This document shows, in pieces, positions 1 to 9,887 of a DNA stretch of 64,000 bases (positions are counted from its first letter, which is position 1; every line of letters starts with the position of its first letter). The notes under the pieces are model-generated. The model saw nothing but the letters and a program-made list of their open reading frames with translations, was not told where the DNA came from and did no database searches. A program made the translations under genes and the position numbers. Location: NCBI GenBank assembly GCA_018402725.1, contig JAGYII010000004.1:25747-89746 (forward strand), read 5' to 3'. Source of the stretch: Candidatus Izemoplasma sp. GTDB lineage: Bacteria > Bacillota_I > Bacilli_A > Izemoplasmatales > Izemoplasmataceae.

Positions 1-1904
1 TTCAAGACCGGATTGATAAAGAACTCAAAAGTATCATCGATAATCAATTTTCATCGGTGTATTATATTTCTTATTTATTGGTTCAAAAGTCTTTAAATGA
101 AGGGTACTTAGTGGGTTCAAGAGGAAGCGTGGGTTCATCCCTCATCGCCACCTTGATGCAAATTACTGAAGTGAATCCTTTGGCCCCTCACTATTTATGT
201 CCAAGTTGTCACTTCTTTACCTTTAAAAGAAATCCCGAAGATGAAACGAATTACCCTCCCACCGATACTGAATTACGCTATAAAGAAGACTTAAATAAAG
301 TGGACAGTGGGTTTGATTTAAGACCCTTAAATTGTCCGCATTGTGACACCCCTTTAAAACGGGAGGGTCACGATATCCCCTTTGAAACTTTCTTAGGGTT
401 TAAAGGCGACAAAGTCCCCGATATCGATTTAAACTTTTCAGGGGATTACCAAGCTGAAATTCATGAATACATCCGGACCATATTTGGGAAAGACCGTGCT
501 TTTAGAGCAGGGACTATTTCAACCGTGGCCGCTAAAACGGCCTATGGATATGTCAAAGGCTACTTAGAAAAAACCAACCAGGATATGCGCAAGGCTGAAA
601 TTGACCGGACGGCGAAAATCATCTCTGGGGTTAAGCGTTCTACAGGCCAACATCCTGGTGGAATCGTGGTCGTGCCCTTCGATAAAGAAATCACGGATGT
701 CACCCCCGTTCAATATCCTGCAGATGATGTCGCGGGGAATTGGCAAACCACTCATTTTGATTACCATTCCTTTGAAGCTAATCTTTTTAAACTTGATGTT
801 TTAGGCCATGACGATCCGACGATGATTAAATTATTGATGGATTATGTCAAAGCCACTCCGTTAGATTTCCCCTTCGCCGATGCGAGGGATATTCCTTTAG
901 ACGATCCTAAAGTATATGAATTACTCTCTGGAACTGAGGTCATTGGACTGACGAAAGAAGCGTTAAGAAGTAGTGTTGCCTCTTACGGGGTGCCTGAGAT
1001 GGGAACGTCGTTTGTAAGAGGGATGTTAGAAGTTTCCAAACCGAATACCTTTGCGGACATCGTCAAGATTTCAGGTCTTTCTCACGGAACCGATGTGTGG
1101 TTGAATAACGCGGAAATGTTAGTCACTGGTAAACATAAGAAATTTGCCCAAGTCCCTTTTAAAGAAGTCATTGGCTGCCGTGATGACATCATGGTCTCGC
1201 TTATTCAATATGGCATTTCAAAAGAAGTGGCTTTTGAAATTTCTGAGTTTATCCGGAAAGGAAAACCCTCTAAAGAGATCGAGGCCTGGGAAGGTTACAT
1301 CACGATCATGAAAGACCACGGAGTCCCCGATTGGTATATTTGGTCCTGTGGCCAAATCAAATACATGTTCCCCAAAGCCCACGCCACCGCGTATGTCATG
1401 ATGGCTTTAAGGATTGCCTGGTTTAAAGTGTACCGACCCATCTATTTTTATGCGGCTTATTTTTCAGTCAGAGCCAAAGACTTTGACTTGATTAGTTTCT
1501 TAGGCGGCCCCAAAGTCATTGAATCTAAAATGGAAGCCCTTGAGGAAAAAGGCACGAAAGCGACCGATACGGAAAAACGATTACTCACCGTCTTAGAAGT
1601 CGCCCTTGAAATGACCTTAAGAGGATTTCACTTTGAACCGATTGATATCTCCTTATCGGGGGCTAAAGATTTCAGTGTGACGACCGATAAATCAGGACTT
1701 CGATTACCTTTTGTGGCGTTAGAAGGTCTCGGTCAAAAAGTGGCTGAGTCGATTGTCGCCGCCCGGGATGAGAAAATCTTTAATTCGCATGCGGATGTCA
1801 AAGAGCGAACCCTTGTCTCAAAAACAGTATTTGATAAGCTCTTAGCCCTGGATGCATTAAAAACATTGCCTGAAGATACCCAAGTTCGTTTATTTGACAT
1901 ATAA
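1..1904 (+). CDS. polC: DNA polymerase III alpha subunit, Gram-positive type (PolC), 3' part
   Basis: This is the replicative DNA polymerase of Bacillota and Mollicutes, acting at the fork with the beta clamp. The frame is open from base 3, so the gene is cut by the window edge; the first in-window GTG (57) is internal. Seen: a KSLNEGYLVGSRGSVGSS block typical of the PolC palm, a four-cysteine zinc motif (two CPxC pairs about 45 residues apart) and the catalytic aspartate motif PDIDLNFSG. The fingers and C-terminal regions follow, to a stop at 1904. The N-terminal OB and exonuclease domains would lie upstream. A weakly spaced Bax-inhibitor gene follows. Identification is firm. Confidence 0.96.
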   Translation, partial: QDRIDKELKSIIDNQFSSVYYISYLLVQKSLNEGYLVGSRGSVGSSLIATLMQITEVNPLAPHYLCPSCHFFTFKRNPEDETNYPPTDTELRYKEDLNKVDSGFDLRPLNCPHCDTPLKREGHDIPFETFLGFKGDKVPDIDLNFSGDYQAEIHEYIRTIFGKDRAFRAGTISTVAAKTAYGYVKGYLEKTNQDMRKAEIDRTAKIISGVKRSTGQHPGGIVVVPFDKEITDVTPVQYPADDVAGNWQTTHFDYHSFEANLFKLDVLGHDDPTMIKLLMDYVKATPLDFPFADARDIPLDDPKVYELLSGTEVIGLTKEALRSSVASYGVPEMGTSFVRGMLEVSKPNTFADIVKISGLSHGTDVWLNNAEMLVTGKHKKFAQVPFKEVIGCRDDIMVSLIQYGISKEVAFEISEFIRKGKPSKEIEAWEGYITIMKDHGVPDWYIWSCGQIKYMFPKAHATAYVMMALRIAWFKVYRPIYFYAAYFSVRAKDFDLISFLGGPKVIESKMEALEEKGTKATDTEKRLLTVLEVALEMTLRGFHFEPIDISLSGAKDFSVTTDKSGLRLPFVALEGLGQKVAESIVAARDEKIFNSHADVKERTLVSKTVFDKLLALDALKTLPEDTQVRLFDI

Positions 1905-1934
1905 TAATTTTAATTATTAGTTAAAGGAGCCTAT

Positions 1935-2681
1935 ATGCGTAGAATGTTTAGAGGAACCAACCCGATGATGAGATATGTGGAGGGGGCATCCACGATGCAA
2001 TCAGCCTATCCGGCGACGATTGCTTCATTTACTTTGAAACTCTTAGCCTTAGGGGCGGTCTTATTTTTAAGTGCGAGTTTTTCATATTTAAACCTTGTTA
2101 ATGATGGGGTCATCACCGGCGGAATTGCAATCTTGTTTATTGCCCCCATTGGTGCGTTTATCAGTTTAATTGTGGCGATGCGCAAACCCGATTTAGCGCC
2201 AATTTTCGCCTTTATTTATGCGCTTTTACAAGGGACGTTCATTGGTTTAATTTCTGGATTTTACGAAGCGTCTTTTGGAGACGGGATTGTCTTTACGGCG
2301 CTCGTATCGACGCTAGGAGTATTCTTAAGTATGGCGTTGTTGTACCGCTCTGGATTGGTGAAAGTCACCGACCGTTTCAGACGTGTTATGTTTACGGCCT
2401 TACTGGGTTTATTAATTACGAGCTTTGTATTATTTATTTTAAGTATATTTGGTGCTTTTTCAGGAATTGGTCTTGGATTTTTACTCGGTATTTCAGCCAT
2501 TAGTGTGGTTATCGCTTCGCTTTATTTATTGATTGATTTCGACAATATCGCTCAGTTGATTAATAGTGGTGCTGACCGTCAACTTGAATGGCTTTACGCC
2601 TTATCTTTAATGGTCACCTTGGTCTGGCTATATGTTGAATTATTACGACTCATTGCGATTCTATCAAGACGAAGAAACTAG
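1935..2681 (+). CDS. Bax inhibitor-1/YccA-like multipass membrane protein
   Basis: A 248-residue integral membrane protein with about seven hydrophobic segments. It begins RGTNPMM, like the prokaryotic Bax-inhibitor-1-like family, and has the conserved LYR-SGL-KVT-RFRR segment near residue 140. Members of this superfamily are membrane leak channels or stress proteins, but the physiological role in bacteria is not settled. A good SD (aaggag) lies 7 bases before the ATG. It lies 30 bp after polC and 8 bp before the M3 peptidase, so all three may be co-transcribed. The family call is confident; function is not assigned. Confidence 0.85.
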   Translation: MRRMFRGTNPMMRYVEGASTMQSAYPATIASFTLKLLALGAVLFLSASFSYLNLVNDGVITGGIAILFIAPIGAFISLIVAMRKPDLAPIFAFIYALLQGTFIGLISGFYEASFGDGIVFTALVSTLGVFLSMALLYRSGLVKVTDRFRRVMFTALLGLLITSFVLFILSIFGAFSGIGLGFLLGISAISVVIASLYLLIDFDNIAQLINSGADRQLEWLYALSLMVTLVWLYVELLRLIAILSRRRN

Positions 2682-2689
2682 GAGGTTTT

Positions 2690-4426
2690 ATGAATTGGTC
2701 CTTAGATACATTATTTAAAGGGTATGACGATCCTACGTACGAGCACGCATTTACTGAATTAGAAACCCTCATCACGGCGGCTGAGTCTTGGGTTAAATCC
2801 CCGCCGATGAAGGAAAAAGAAGCCCTCTTAAAAGGGCTTGCAATTAGCCGTGATTTCCGGTCTACGTTTTTAAGAGTCGGGGCATTTAATAACCTTACTT
2901 TAGCAACCAATACTCAAAATATGGAAGCGCTCAAAGAATCTCAAAGAGCTCAAATGTTGGCCTCAAGAATGTCGCCTTTTTCGACCGCCTTTGAAAACTA
3001 TGTGGCCGGTATTGACTCTTCACTTTGGCAAGACGATGAGGAACTGGCTCCGTTTTCTTATTACCTATCCCGCTTAAAAGATGCGGCAAAGTATTTATTA
3101 TCAAGTCAAGAGGAACAGTTGCTTGCTGAACTTTCTTCAACTTCTGGAAGTGCATGGTCAAGACTTCAAGGCGTCTTAACATCCACCTTGATGATTGACG
3201 TCTTAGGTGAACAAAAGCCACTCTCAGATGTAAGAAACATGGCCTACAGTCCCGAACAAAGTGTCCGTAAAGCCGCTTATGAAGCGGAACTTAAAGCCTA
3301 TGAATCGGTGGCTGAAGCCGTGGCTGCGTCATTAAATAGCATTAAAGGGGAAGTTAACTTATTGACTCGTAAACGAGGATTTGAATCCCCACTCGCCCAG
3401 GCCACCTATCAATCTAGAATGGAACAAGGGACGCTCGATGCCTTGATATCGGCGATGAAATCTCACCGCCCTAAATTCCAGGCCTATTTAAAAAGAAAAG
3501 GGGAACGCTTAGGCCATAAGTCGCTTCCTTGGTATGATTTATTTGCGCCGATGGGAAATAGTAAAACAACGTTTACTGAAAAAGAATCCCTCGATTATGT
3601 CGAAAAACAATTCAGAACCTTTTCAAAAGAATTAGCCGATTTAGCCCGTCGTTCTTGGGATGAAGCTTGGATTGACTTCCCCCCGAAAAAAGGCAAAAGA
3701 GGTGGCGCGTTTTGTTCAAATCTACACCCGATCAAAGCATCAAGAATTTTACTCAATTTTGAAGGCTCGTTTTCAAATGTGATCACGCTGGCCCATGAAC
3801 TTGGTCACGCCTATCATGGGGATCAAATCTTTGCTGAAGATATTTTAAATGCTTCTTACACGATGCCGGTCGCTGAAACCGCCTCAACCTTGTGTGAAAC
3901 GATTGTGAAAAGAGCGGCTATTGAAGATGCTGAAGGCGACGAGAAAATTTTCTTACTCGAACAATCAATCATGGGTTCTACCCAAGTTATTATTGATATC
4001 TTATCGCGATTTACCTTTGAATCGACTGTCTTTGCTGAACGTTTAAAAGGCCCTTTGAGTGTTGAACGTTTGAATACCATCATGCGTGAGGCCCAAATAG
4101 AAGCTTATGGGGAGGCCGTTGATCACGATCATCTCCATCCATATATGTGGATTAATAAGCCCCATTACTATAGTGCAGGATTAAGTTTTTATAACTTCCC
4201 TTACGCATTTGGTCTATTATTCGCTAAAGGGATTTATGCGCAATATATTGAAAAAGGATCTTCGTTTGTTCCTAAAGTCAATGAACTTTTAAGAAAAACA
4301 GGACAAATGTCTGTCGAAGAAGTCGCCGCATTAATCGGAATCGATGTAAAAGATGAAGCCTTTTGGCATGCCTCACTTAATGTCATTGAAGCTGAAATAG
4401 ATCAATTCTTAGCCCTCACCAATTAA
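2690..4426 (+). CDS. M3 family oligoendopeptidase (PepF-like)
   Basis: A cytosolic zinc metallopeptidase of 578 residues that cleaves short peptides. The HELGH motif (His at about residue 369) is the HExxH zinc site, and the third ligand is expected in the following E-rich helix (AETASTLCETI). It starts at an ATG behind a strong SD (ggaggt). It is a distant paralogue of the M3 peptidase at 28033-29802, which has HEAGH, so the organism has two M3 enzymes of different subfamilies in this window. A hairpin terminator overlaps the stop codon. The exact substrate range cannot be told from sequence. Confidence 0.92.
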   Translation: MNWSLDTLFKGYDDPTYEHAFTELETLITAAESWVKSPPMKEKEALLKGLAISRDFRSTFLRVGAFNNLTLATNTQNMEALKESQRAQMLASRMSPFSTAFENYVAGIDSSLWQDDEELAPFSYYLSRLKDAAKYLLSSQEEQLLAELSSTSGSAWSRLQGVLTSTLMIDVLGEQKPLSDVRNMAYSPEQSVRKAAYEAELKAYESVAEAVAASLNSIKGEVNLLTRKRGFESPLAQATYQSRMEQGTLDALISAMKSHRPKFQAYLKRKGERLGHKSLPWYDLFAPMGNSKTTFTEKESLDYVEKQFRTFSKELADLARRSWDEAWIDFPPKKGKRGGAFCSNLHPIKASRILLNFEGSFSNVITLAHELGHAYHGDQIFAEDILNASYTMPVAETASTLCETIVKRAAIEDAEGDEKIFLLEQSIMGSTQVIIDILSRFTFESTVFAERLKGPLSVERLNTIMREAQIEAYGEAVDHDHLHPYMWINKPHYYSAGLSFYNFPYAFGLLFAKGIYAQYIEKGSSFVPKVNELLRKTGQMSVEEVAALIGIDVKDEAFWHASLNVIEAEIDQFLALTN

Positions 4427-4448
4427 CCCTCCTTGTGGAGGGTTTTTC
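4425..4448 (+). terminator. Intrinsic terminator after M3 peptidase gene
   Basis: An 8-bp stem (aaccctcc paired with ggagggtt), loop ttgt, then a T-rich tail. The 5' arm begins at the stop codon of the peptidase gene. Confidence 0.85.
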
Positions 4449-4453
4449 TTTGC

Positions 4454-4482
4454 TTGAAAAAAAGGCCGAATCGCTTTATAAT
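4454..4482 (+). promoter_or_regulatory. Promoter of the pheST T-box transcript
   Basis: TTGAAA (4454-4459), 17-nt spacer, TATAAT (4477-4482). The predicted transcript start is about 4489, the beginning of the leader. Confidence 0.8.
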
Positions 4483-4488
4483 AAGATA

Positions 4489-4683
4489 AATTAGATCTTA
4501 AGGTGGGGCGTCAAGCACAGTGAGGGCGGACAGTGAAAACGCCTCAGACATCATTTCCCCTTTCGCCTTAAGTTAAAGATGCTAATCCCATCCGCTAAAC
4601 ACGGGCGTTATCGTGAAGCGCATTTATGAATAAAGGTGGCACCGCGGAATTCATTTCGTCCTTTAAATAAGGACTTTTTTTTT
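4489..4683 (+). promoter_or_regulatory. T-box leader, Phe specifier, upstream of pheS-pheT
   Basis: A tRNA-sensing leader that should allow read-through when tRNA-Phe is uncharged. Seen: the T-box core aggtggcaccgcgga (4634-4648), which pairs with the tRNA acceptor end, and a terminator stem gtcctt/aaggac (4658-4674) with nine Ts. A likely TTC specifier is at 4555-4557, in the same sequence setting as the Trp and Ala specifiers of the other two leaders in this window. The regulated gene is pheS, 16 bp downstream. Confidence 0.92.
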
Positions 4684-4698
4684 GCCCAAGGAGGCTTT

Positions 4699-5727
4699 AT
4701 GAAAGAGTTTGAAACCATTAAGCAACGCTTTTTAGAATCGTTAAGCGCCTGTAAATCAGATGCTGAAATTGCCGATTTAAAAGCTGAATACCTCGGTAAA
4801 ACCGGTGTTTTAACGGCGCTCATGCAACAGATGAAAGATCTTCCCGCTGACGAAAAACCCAAACACGGAGCGGCCGTGAATGCGATAAAAGTTTTTATTG
4901 AAGATGAAATCATCAGATTTAAAGAAAAAAAGTACCAAGAAAGACTCACTGAAAAACTCGCTTCTGAAAAACTCGATATCACTTTACCTGGAAATCAACA
5001 AACCCCGGGAGTCAGACACCTTCTCAATCAGATTGTCGAAGAAATTGAAGACTTATTTGTTGGACTTGGCTATCAAGTCAAAGAAGGCCCTGAAATCGAG
5101 ACGGACGAAAACAACTTTGAAAAACTTAATTTACCCGCGGATCATCCCGCCAGAGATATGCAAGATAGTTTTTACATTGATCCGCATACATTATTAAGAA
5201 CCCATACCTCCCCCGTTCAAGTCAGAACCATGATCGAAAAAGGAGGCCTTGAGCCCGTCAAGATTATTTGTCCGGGAAAAGTGTACCGAAGAGATGATGA
5301 TGACGCCACACACTCGCATCAGTTCATGCAAATAGAAGGTTTGGTTGTCGATCAGAATACCTCAATGGCTGATCTCAAAGGAACGCTTCTTAAAATGGCT
5401 CAAGCCATGTTTGGTGAAGACCGAACCATTCGTTTAAGACCCTCTTACTTCCCGTTTACAGAACCGTCTGTTGAGGTGGATGTGAGTTGTTATCAATGTG
5501 AAGGCAAAGGATGTTCACTCTGTAAGCAGACAGGCTACATTGAAATCCTGGGTGCGGGCATGGTGCATCCTAATGTCTTAAAGATGAGTGGATACGATCC
5601 TGATAAATACCAAGGTTTTGCCTTTGGCATCGGGGTCGAACGGATTGCCATGTTGCGACATGGTATTGAAGATATCAGACACTTTTATACCAATGACCAT
5701 CGTTTCTTAAAACAGTTTAAGCGATAA
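4699..5727 (+). CDS. pheS: Phenylalanyl-tRNA synthetase alpha subunit
   Basis: Catalytic subunit of the alpha2-beta2 class II enzyme that charges tRNA-Phe. 342 residues, typical for the family. Start chosen at the ATG behind aaggagg (4688-4694); an in-frame reading continues upstream but lies inside the T-box terminator. Seen: an N-terminal coiled coil, motif 2 ([20 protein letters not shown]) and motif 3 ([17 protein letters not shown]). A four-cysteine cluster ([12 protein letters not shown], near residue 268) sits in the catalytic domain, as in many Bacillota PheS. Controlled by the Phe T-box; pheT follows 10 bp later. Confidence 0.97.
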   Translation: MKEFETIKQRFLESLSACKSDAEIADLKAEYLGKTGVLTALMQQMKDLPADEKPKHGAAVNAIKVFIEDEIIRFKEKKYQERLTEKLASEKLDITLPGNQQTPGVRHLLNQIVEEIEDLFVGLGYQVKEGPEIETDENNFEKLNLPADHPARDMQDSFYIDPHTLLRTHTSPVQVRTMIEKGGLEPVKIICPGKVYRRDDDDATHSHQFMQIEGLVVDQNTSMADLKGTLLKMAQAMFGEDRTIRLRPSYFPFTEPSVEVDVSCYQCEGKGCSLCKQTGYIEILGAGMVHPNVLKMSGYDPDKYQGFAFGIGVERIAMLRHGIEDIRHFYTNDHRFLKQFKR

Positions 5728-5737
5728 GGAGGTCGTT

Positions 5738-8068
5738 ATGAATTTATCATTTCAATGGTTGAAAGAATATTTAAACATCACTGCCTCCCCTCAAGAAATC
5801 GGGGTTCTTTTAACGAAACATGCTCAAGAAGTCGCAGAGGTTAGACCGCTTTTTAAAGCGTCTTTTTTAGCGCTCGCTCAGGTCTTATCAGTTGAACCGA
5901 TTGAAGGGTCTAAAAATAAAAAATGTACAGTCAATGTCAACGGCCAACAAAAAACCATCGTTTGTGGAGCCAGTAATGTGGCGAAGGACCAAACCGTCAT
6001 TGTCGCTTTACCTGGAGCGACCTTACCCGGGGGTAAAAAAATAGAAGTCACCCAGTTGGCTGGGATTTCCTCAGAAGGAATGATTTGTAGTCTTTCAGAA
6101 CTTGGAATTAATCCTAAGTTTATCCAAGAAGAGGGCATTCATGTCGTTCAGGGTCCTTTCAATGCCGAAGCCCTAGAAGATATGATCATCGAACTAGATT
6201 TAACCCCTAACCGGATGGACTTATTAAGCGTCTTAGGGTGTGCATATGAAGTGGGGGCTTTGACCCATCAAAAAGTGAAACTTCCTCTCATCTCGGTCAC
6301 TGAATCAGCGACGAAAAACCCTTATGAAATTAAGATTGAAACAGACGATTGTCATGCTTACTACGGCCGCCTTATTGAAAATATTACCGTGAAAGAAAGC
6401 CCGGAATGGCTTAAAGTTCGTCTCATGGCGGCGGGCATTCGCCCGATAAATAATATCGTTGATATCACCAATTATGTGATGATTGATTTAGGTCAGCCGC
6501 TCCATGCCTTTGACCATGATCAACTGACTTCAAACATCATCCGGATCAGAAATGCAAACGCTAAAGAAAAATTCACCACCCTCGACCAACAAGTTAGAAC
6601 CTTGACTGAAAAAGATATCGTCATCACCGACGATCACTATCCGGTGGCTTTAGGAGGCGTTATGGGCGGCCTTGATTCAGAAGTCACGCCTGATACGGTT
6701 AATGTCTTTTTAGAAAGTGCTTTATTTGAACCTAAAGTCATTTCTAAAACGTCTCGCCGTCTTGATTTAAGAAGTGAATCATCCATGCGATTTGAACGGG
6801 GTGTCAGCCCAGATAGAGTATTATTAGCCCTTAATAAAGCGGCTCAACTCATGGCTGAACTCGGTTCAGGAACCGTCGCCAAAGGCGTTGCTGAAGCCGT
6901 TAAGAAACCAGCCCCACCCCGCCAGATTGAGATCACCCTCGCCAAAATTAACCAGACCTTAGGCGTCCCATTATCCGCTTTAGATATTGAAACGATATTT
7001 GACCGTTTAGAGTTACCTTTTAAGGTTCAAAATGAACGGTATCAGGTCGCTGTTCCGCCGCGTCGGATCGATTTAGAAATCGCTCAAGATCTAATTGAAG
7101 AAATCGGTCGATTGGTGGGCTATGATCACCTTCCAAGTCACCTCCCAAGCACCGTTAGTGAAGGTCAATTGTCACCGGTTCAAAAGAAAAGACGTCAAGT
7201 CAAGACGCACTTAGAAGGCTTAGGATTTAGTGAAGTCATTACGTATAGTCTCAACCAAGAAAAAAAAGACCTTCCCTTTATCAAAACCTCTAAACCGGTC
7301 TCCATTCTTAGACCTCTCAATGAAGCGAATCAAACCTTAAAACAATCCTTAGTGCCTGGACTCCTCGACGTCATCAGTTATCATCAAGCTCGGCAAATCG
7401 AAGACGTGATGATTTATGAATGGTCAAAATCATACCAAACAGACGGTGAATCTGAACGCTTAGGATTGGCGATGATGGGCCGTGTTAATGAACCATCTTG
7501 GAACCTCACAAAAGCGGTTGATTTTTACCAGATTAAAGGCATGGTCGAACACGTCTTAAGTCTTTATGGGGTTGAAGCGAGTTATCACCCCCTTGATTTA
7601 AAAGGCTATCATCCTCACCAATCGGCTTTAGTGGTCGTTTCTGGAAAAACCGTGGGCCAAATGGGCCACGTTCATCCCCTTGTCTTAAGAGATTACGATT
7701 TAGAAAATGTCTTTGTTGCTGAACTTGATGTGGCAACCCTTGCTCTGGTTGAAAAAACCAGCCCTGCTTACCATCCGGTCAGTAAAATGCCGTTTGTCAA
7801 ACGCGATGTCGCATTTACAGTGCCTTTAACAATGCCCGCCAGCGACTTAGTCGATGGGATTCATCAAGCGCAAATCGACGCTTTACAAAACGTTGAAATC
7901 ATTGATGTCTATCAAGGATCACCCCTCAAAGAGAATGAAAAATCCATCACCCTTAGAGTTTATTTAAGTAAAGAGGGTCATACTTTTAAAACTGAAGAAA
8001 TTGATCAACGAATCAAGTCTTTAACGGATGCTTTAATCACATCCTTAAAAATCACTCAACGGCTTTAA
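5738..8068 (+). CDS. pheT: Phenylalanyl-tRNA synthetase beta subunit
   Basis: Beta subunit of the Phe enzyme, which carries the editing site and tRNA-binding modules. 776 residues, near the usual 790-805. Domains in order: an N-terminal tRNA-binding OB domain (about 39-150), B3/B4 editing domain (about 200-380), B5 DNA-binding-like domain (400-470), catalytic-like core and a C-terminal FDX-ACB anticodon-binding domain (about 685-776, with the KMPFVKRDVAF start). Strong SD aaggaggt. It shares the T-box transcript with pheS and ends in a terminator that begins at its stop codon. Confidence 0.97.
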   Translation: MNLSFQWLKEYLNITASPQEIGVLLTKHAQEVAEVRPLFKASFLALAQVLSVEPIEGSKNKKCTVNVNGQQKTIVCGASNVAKDQTVIVALPGATLPGGKKIEVTQLAGISSEGMICSLSELGINPKFIQEEGIHVVQGPFNAEALEDMIIELDLTPNRMDLLSVLGCAYEVGALTHQKVKLPLISVTESATKNPYEIKIETDDCHAYYGRLIENITVKESPEWLKVRLMAAGIRPINNIVDITNYVMIDLGQPLHAFDHDQLTSNIIRIRNANAKEKFTTLDQQVRTLTEKDIVITDDHYPVALGGVMGGLDSEVTPDTVNVFLESALFEPKVISKTSRRLDLRSESSMRFERGVSPDRVLLALNKAAQLMAELGSGTVAKGVAEAVKKPAPPRQIEITLAKINQTLGVPLSALDIETIFDRLELPFKVQNERYQVAVPPRRIDLEIAQDLIEEIGRLVGYDHLPSHLPSTVSEGQLSPVQKKRRQVKTHLEGLGFSEVITYSLNQEKKDLPFIKTSKPVSILRPLNEANQTLKQSLVPGLLDVISYHQARQIEDVMIYEWSKSYQTDGESERLGLAMMGRVNEPSWNLTKAVDFYQIKGMVEHVLSLYGVEASYHPLDLKGYHPHQSALVVVSGKTVGQMGHVHPLVLRDYDLENVFVAELDVATLALVEKTSPAYHPVSKMPFVKRDVAFTVPLTMPASDLVDGIHQAQIDALQNVEIIDVYQGSPLKENEKSITLRVYLSKEGHTFKTEEIDQRIKSLTDALITSLKITQRL

Positions 8069-8093
8069 AAAAAGATGCTTCGGCATCTTTTTT
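8068..8093 (+). terminator. Terminator after pheT
   Basis: Stem aaagatgc/gcatcttt with a stable ttcg tetraloop and a T tail. Confidence 0.9.
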
Positions 8094-8100
8094 AATGTCG

Positions 8101-8129
8101 TTGTCAACGGTCGCTAACGGTGCTAAAAT
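8101..8129 (+). promoter_or_regulatory. Promoter of ald
   Basis: TTGTCA (8101-8106), 17-nt spacer, TGC-extended TAAAAT (8124-8129). It lies just past the pheT terminator, so ald is its own transcription unit. Confidence 0.8.
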
Positions 8130-8157
8130 AAACCCATCAGATCAGAAGGAGACAACC

Positions 8158-9267
8158 ATGAATATTGGTGTCGTCAAAGAAATTAAAAACAACGAAAACC
8201 GAGTAGGAATGACGCCAGATGGCGTTTCTCAACTTGTTAAGAGGGGTCATCACGTTTTTATTGAAATGGGGGCCGGACTCGGGTCAGGCATCCAAGACGA
8301 AGAGTACTTAGAAGTTGGGGCTCACCTTGTTAAAACGGCCGCCGAAGCTTGGAGTAAAGATTTAGTCGTAAAGGTCAAAGAACCTTTAGCGCCTGAATTT
8401 AAATACTTTAGACCTGGTCTCATCTTATTCACCTTTTTACACCTCGCTGCTGAAGAAGCTTTAACCCAAGCACTTCTGAAAAATCAAGTCACTGGCATTG
8501 CGTATGAAACGGTAGAACTTGATAAAGAATTGCCGCTCTTAAGACCGATGAGTGAAGTGGCCGGCCGCCGGAGTGTGATTGTTGGAGCGACTTATTTAGA
8601 AAAACATCGCGGCGGACGTGGAATTTTACTCTCTGGAGTCCCCGGTGTGGCACCCGGAAATGTTGTCATAATTGGGGGCGGTGTCTCCGGTATTTCAGCG
8701 GCACGGATGGCGATTGGGCTTGGAGCGAAAGTGACCTTACTTGAAATAAACGAACATCGTTTAAGAATCCTCGAAGGTCTTTTTGGTACTCAAATTACGT
8801 TACTTAAAAGTAATCCACTCAATGTGGCTAAATCAGTTAAAGATGCCGATCTTCTGATTTCAACGGTCTTAATTCCAGGCGCTAAAGCCATTAAAATTGT
8901 CTCTGAAGAAATGGTTAAAAGCATGCCTAAAGGCAGTGTCATTGTCGATGTTTCAGTCGATCAAGGCGGTTCGGTTGAAACGATTGATCGGATTACCACC
9001 CATGATGATCCGGTCTATGAAAAACACGGCGTTCTCCATTATAGTGTGGCGAACATGCCAGGAGCCACCCCAAGAACTTCAACGTATGCCTTAACCAACG
9101 CGACGACCGAATACATTCAAACCTTAGCAGAGCATCCTTTAAAGGCCGCATTTGAGCGATATCCCGAGTTATTGTTAGGACTCAACACCTATCAAGGACA
9201 TGTCACCTACAAAGCTGTTGCGGAGGCCTTTAATATGCCTTACATGGAGCCTTATAGCCTCCTTTAA
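8158..9267 (+). CDS. ald: Alanine dehydrogenase
   Basis: NAD-dependent oxidative deamination of L-alanine to pyruvate and ammonia in the cytosol. 370 residues, the usual length. Start chosen at the ATG behind agaagga; an in-frame TTG at 8095 lies before the promoter and is ignored. Seen: the N-terminal VKEIKNNENRVGMTP block with substrate-binding Arg/Lys, and a Rossmann motif GGGVSGISAARMAIGLGA followed by an acidic residue (LLEIN) that favours NAD. In a wall-less cell the enzyme more likely catabolises alanine than feeds peptidoglycan (inference). Confidence 0.95.
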   Translation: MNIGVVKEIKNNENRVGMTPDGVSQLVKRGHHVFIEMGAGLGSGIQDEEYLEVGAHLVKTAAEAWSKDLVVKVKEPLAPEFKYFRPGLILFTFLHLAAEEALTQALLKNQVTGIAYETVELDKELPLLRPMSEVAGRRSVIVGATYLEKHRGGRGILLSGVPGVAPGNVVIIGGGVSGISAARMAIGLGAKVTLLEINEHRLRILEGLFGTQITLLKSNPLNVAKSVKDADLLISTVLIPGAKAIKIVSEEMVKSMPKGSVIVDVSVDQGGSVETIDRITTHDDPVYEKHGVLHYSVANMPGATPRTSTYALTNATTEYIQTLAEHPLKAAFERYPELLLGLNTYQGHVTYKAVAEAFNMPYMEPYSLL

Positions 9268-9290
9268 AAGCCACTTCGGTGGCTTTTTTA
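9266..9290 (+). terminator. Terminator after ald
   Basis: Stem aaaagccac/gtggctttt closed by ttcg, then Ts. It overlaps the ald stop codon. Confidence 0.9.
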
Positions 9291-9302
9291 ATATGGGGCC
9301 TA

Positions 9303-9311
9303 TGTTATAAT
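9303..9311 (+). promoter_or_regulatory. Extended -10 promoter of the DUF975 gene
   Basis: TGT-TATAAT (9303-9311) with no good -35. The predicted start at about 9318 leaves a leader of only about 9 nt before the ATG at 9327. Confidence 0.65.
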
Positions 9312-9326
9312 AAATTTGAGGTGTTT

Positions 9327-9887
9327 ATGTCTAGATCATTAAAAGAAAAGGCGAAATTATTAATGCGAGGAAAGATGGGAATCTTAATTCTCATCGCCTT
9401 GATTCCGAGTGTCATCTTCAGTACCTTATCCCCCACTGGGATTGGGTTTTTATTGGTGTTACCCCTAAGTGTCGGGATGGCCGCAGCCTTTATTCGGGTC
9501 GGACAAGGAGGGCCTGGTGAAATTAAAGATTTATTTATTTCTTTAGAGGGCTCAAACTATCTGAATCATTTATGGACCTTAATCCTCCAAGTCATCTATT
9601 TATTTTTATGGACGCTATTATTTTTTATCCCCGGCCTCATTAAGTCTTATAGCTATGCGCAAGTGTCGCATATATTAGCCGATGATCCTACTGAAAAAGA
9701 CGCCATCACTCGTTCTAGAACGATGATGAACGGTCATAAACTAGAACTTTTCTTCCTCCAACTATCCTTTCTAGGCTGGTTCATTTTAAGTGGACTTTCC
9801 TTTGGTATCTTATGGATTTTATACGTCGGTCCTTATTATTCTCAAACCATGGCGCTTTATTATTTAGCGCTTAAAGAAAGACAATAA
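9327..9887 (+). CDS. DUF975 family membrane protein
   Basis: An integral membrane protein of 186 residues with about four hydrophobic segments. The centre matches DUF975 proteins: a helix leading to GLIKSYSYAQVSHILADDP, then a charged stretch with SRTMMNGHK. No biochemical role is known for the family. Start chosen at the ATG after gaggtg; an upstream in-frame ATG lies in the preceding terminator. The stop codon is directly followed by the ATG of rsgA, so the two are translationally adjacent. Confidence 0.8.
   Translation: MSRSLKEKAKLLMRGKMGILILIALIPSVIFSTLSPTGIGFLLVLPLSVGMAAAFIRVGQGGPGEIKDLFISLEGSNYLNHLWTLILQVIYLFLWTLLFFIPGLIKSYSYAQVSHILADDPTEKDAITRSRTMMNGHKLELFFLQLSFLGWFILSGLSFGILWILYVGPYYSQTMALYYLALKERQ

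Noticed and set aside
2650..2910. Minus-strand open frames opposite the M3 peptidase, synthetases and other long genes
   Set aside because: They lack SDs and recognisable motifs and lie opposite confident genes; they are antisense shadows.
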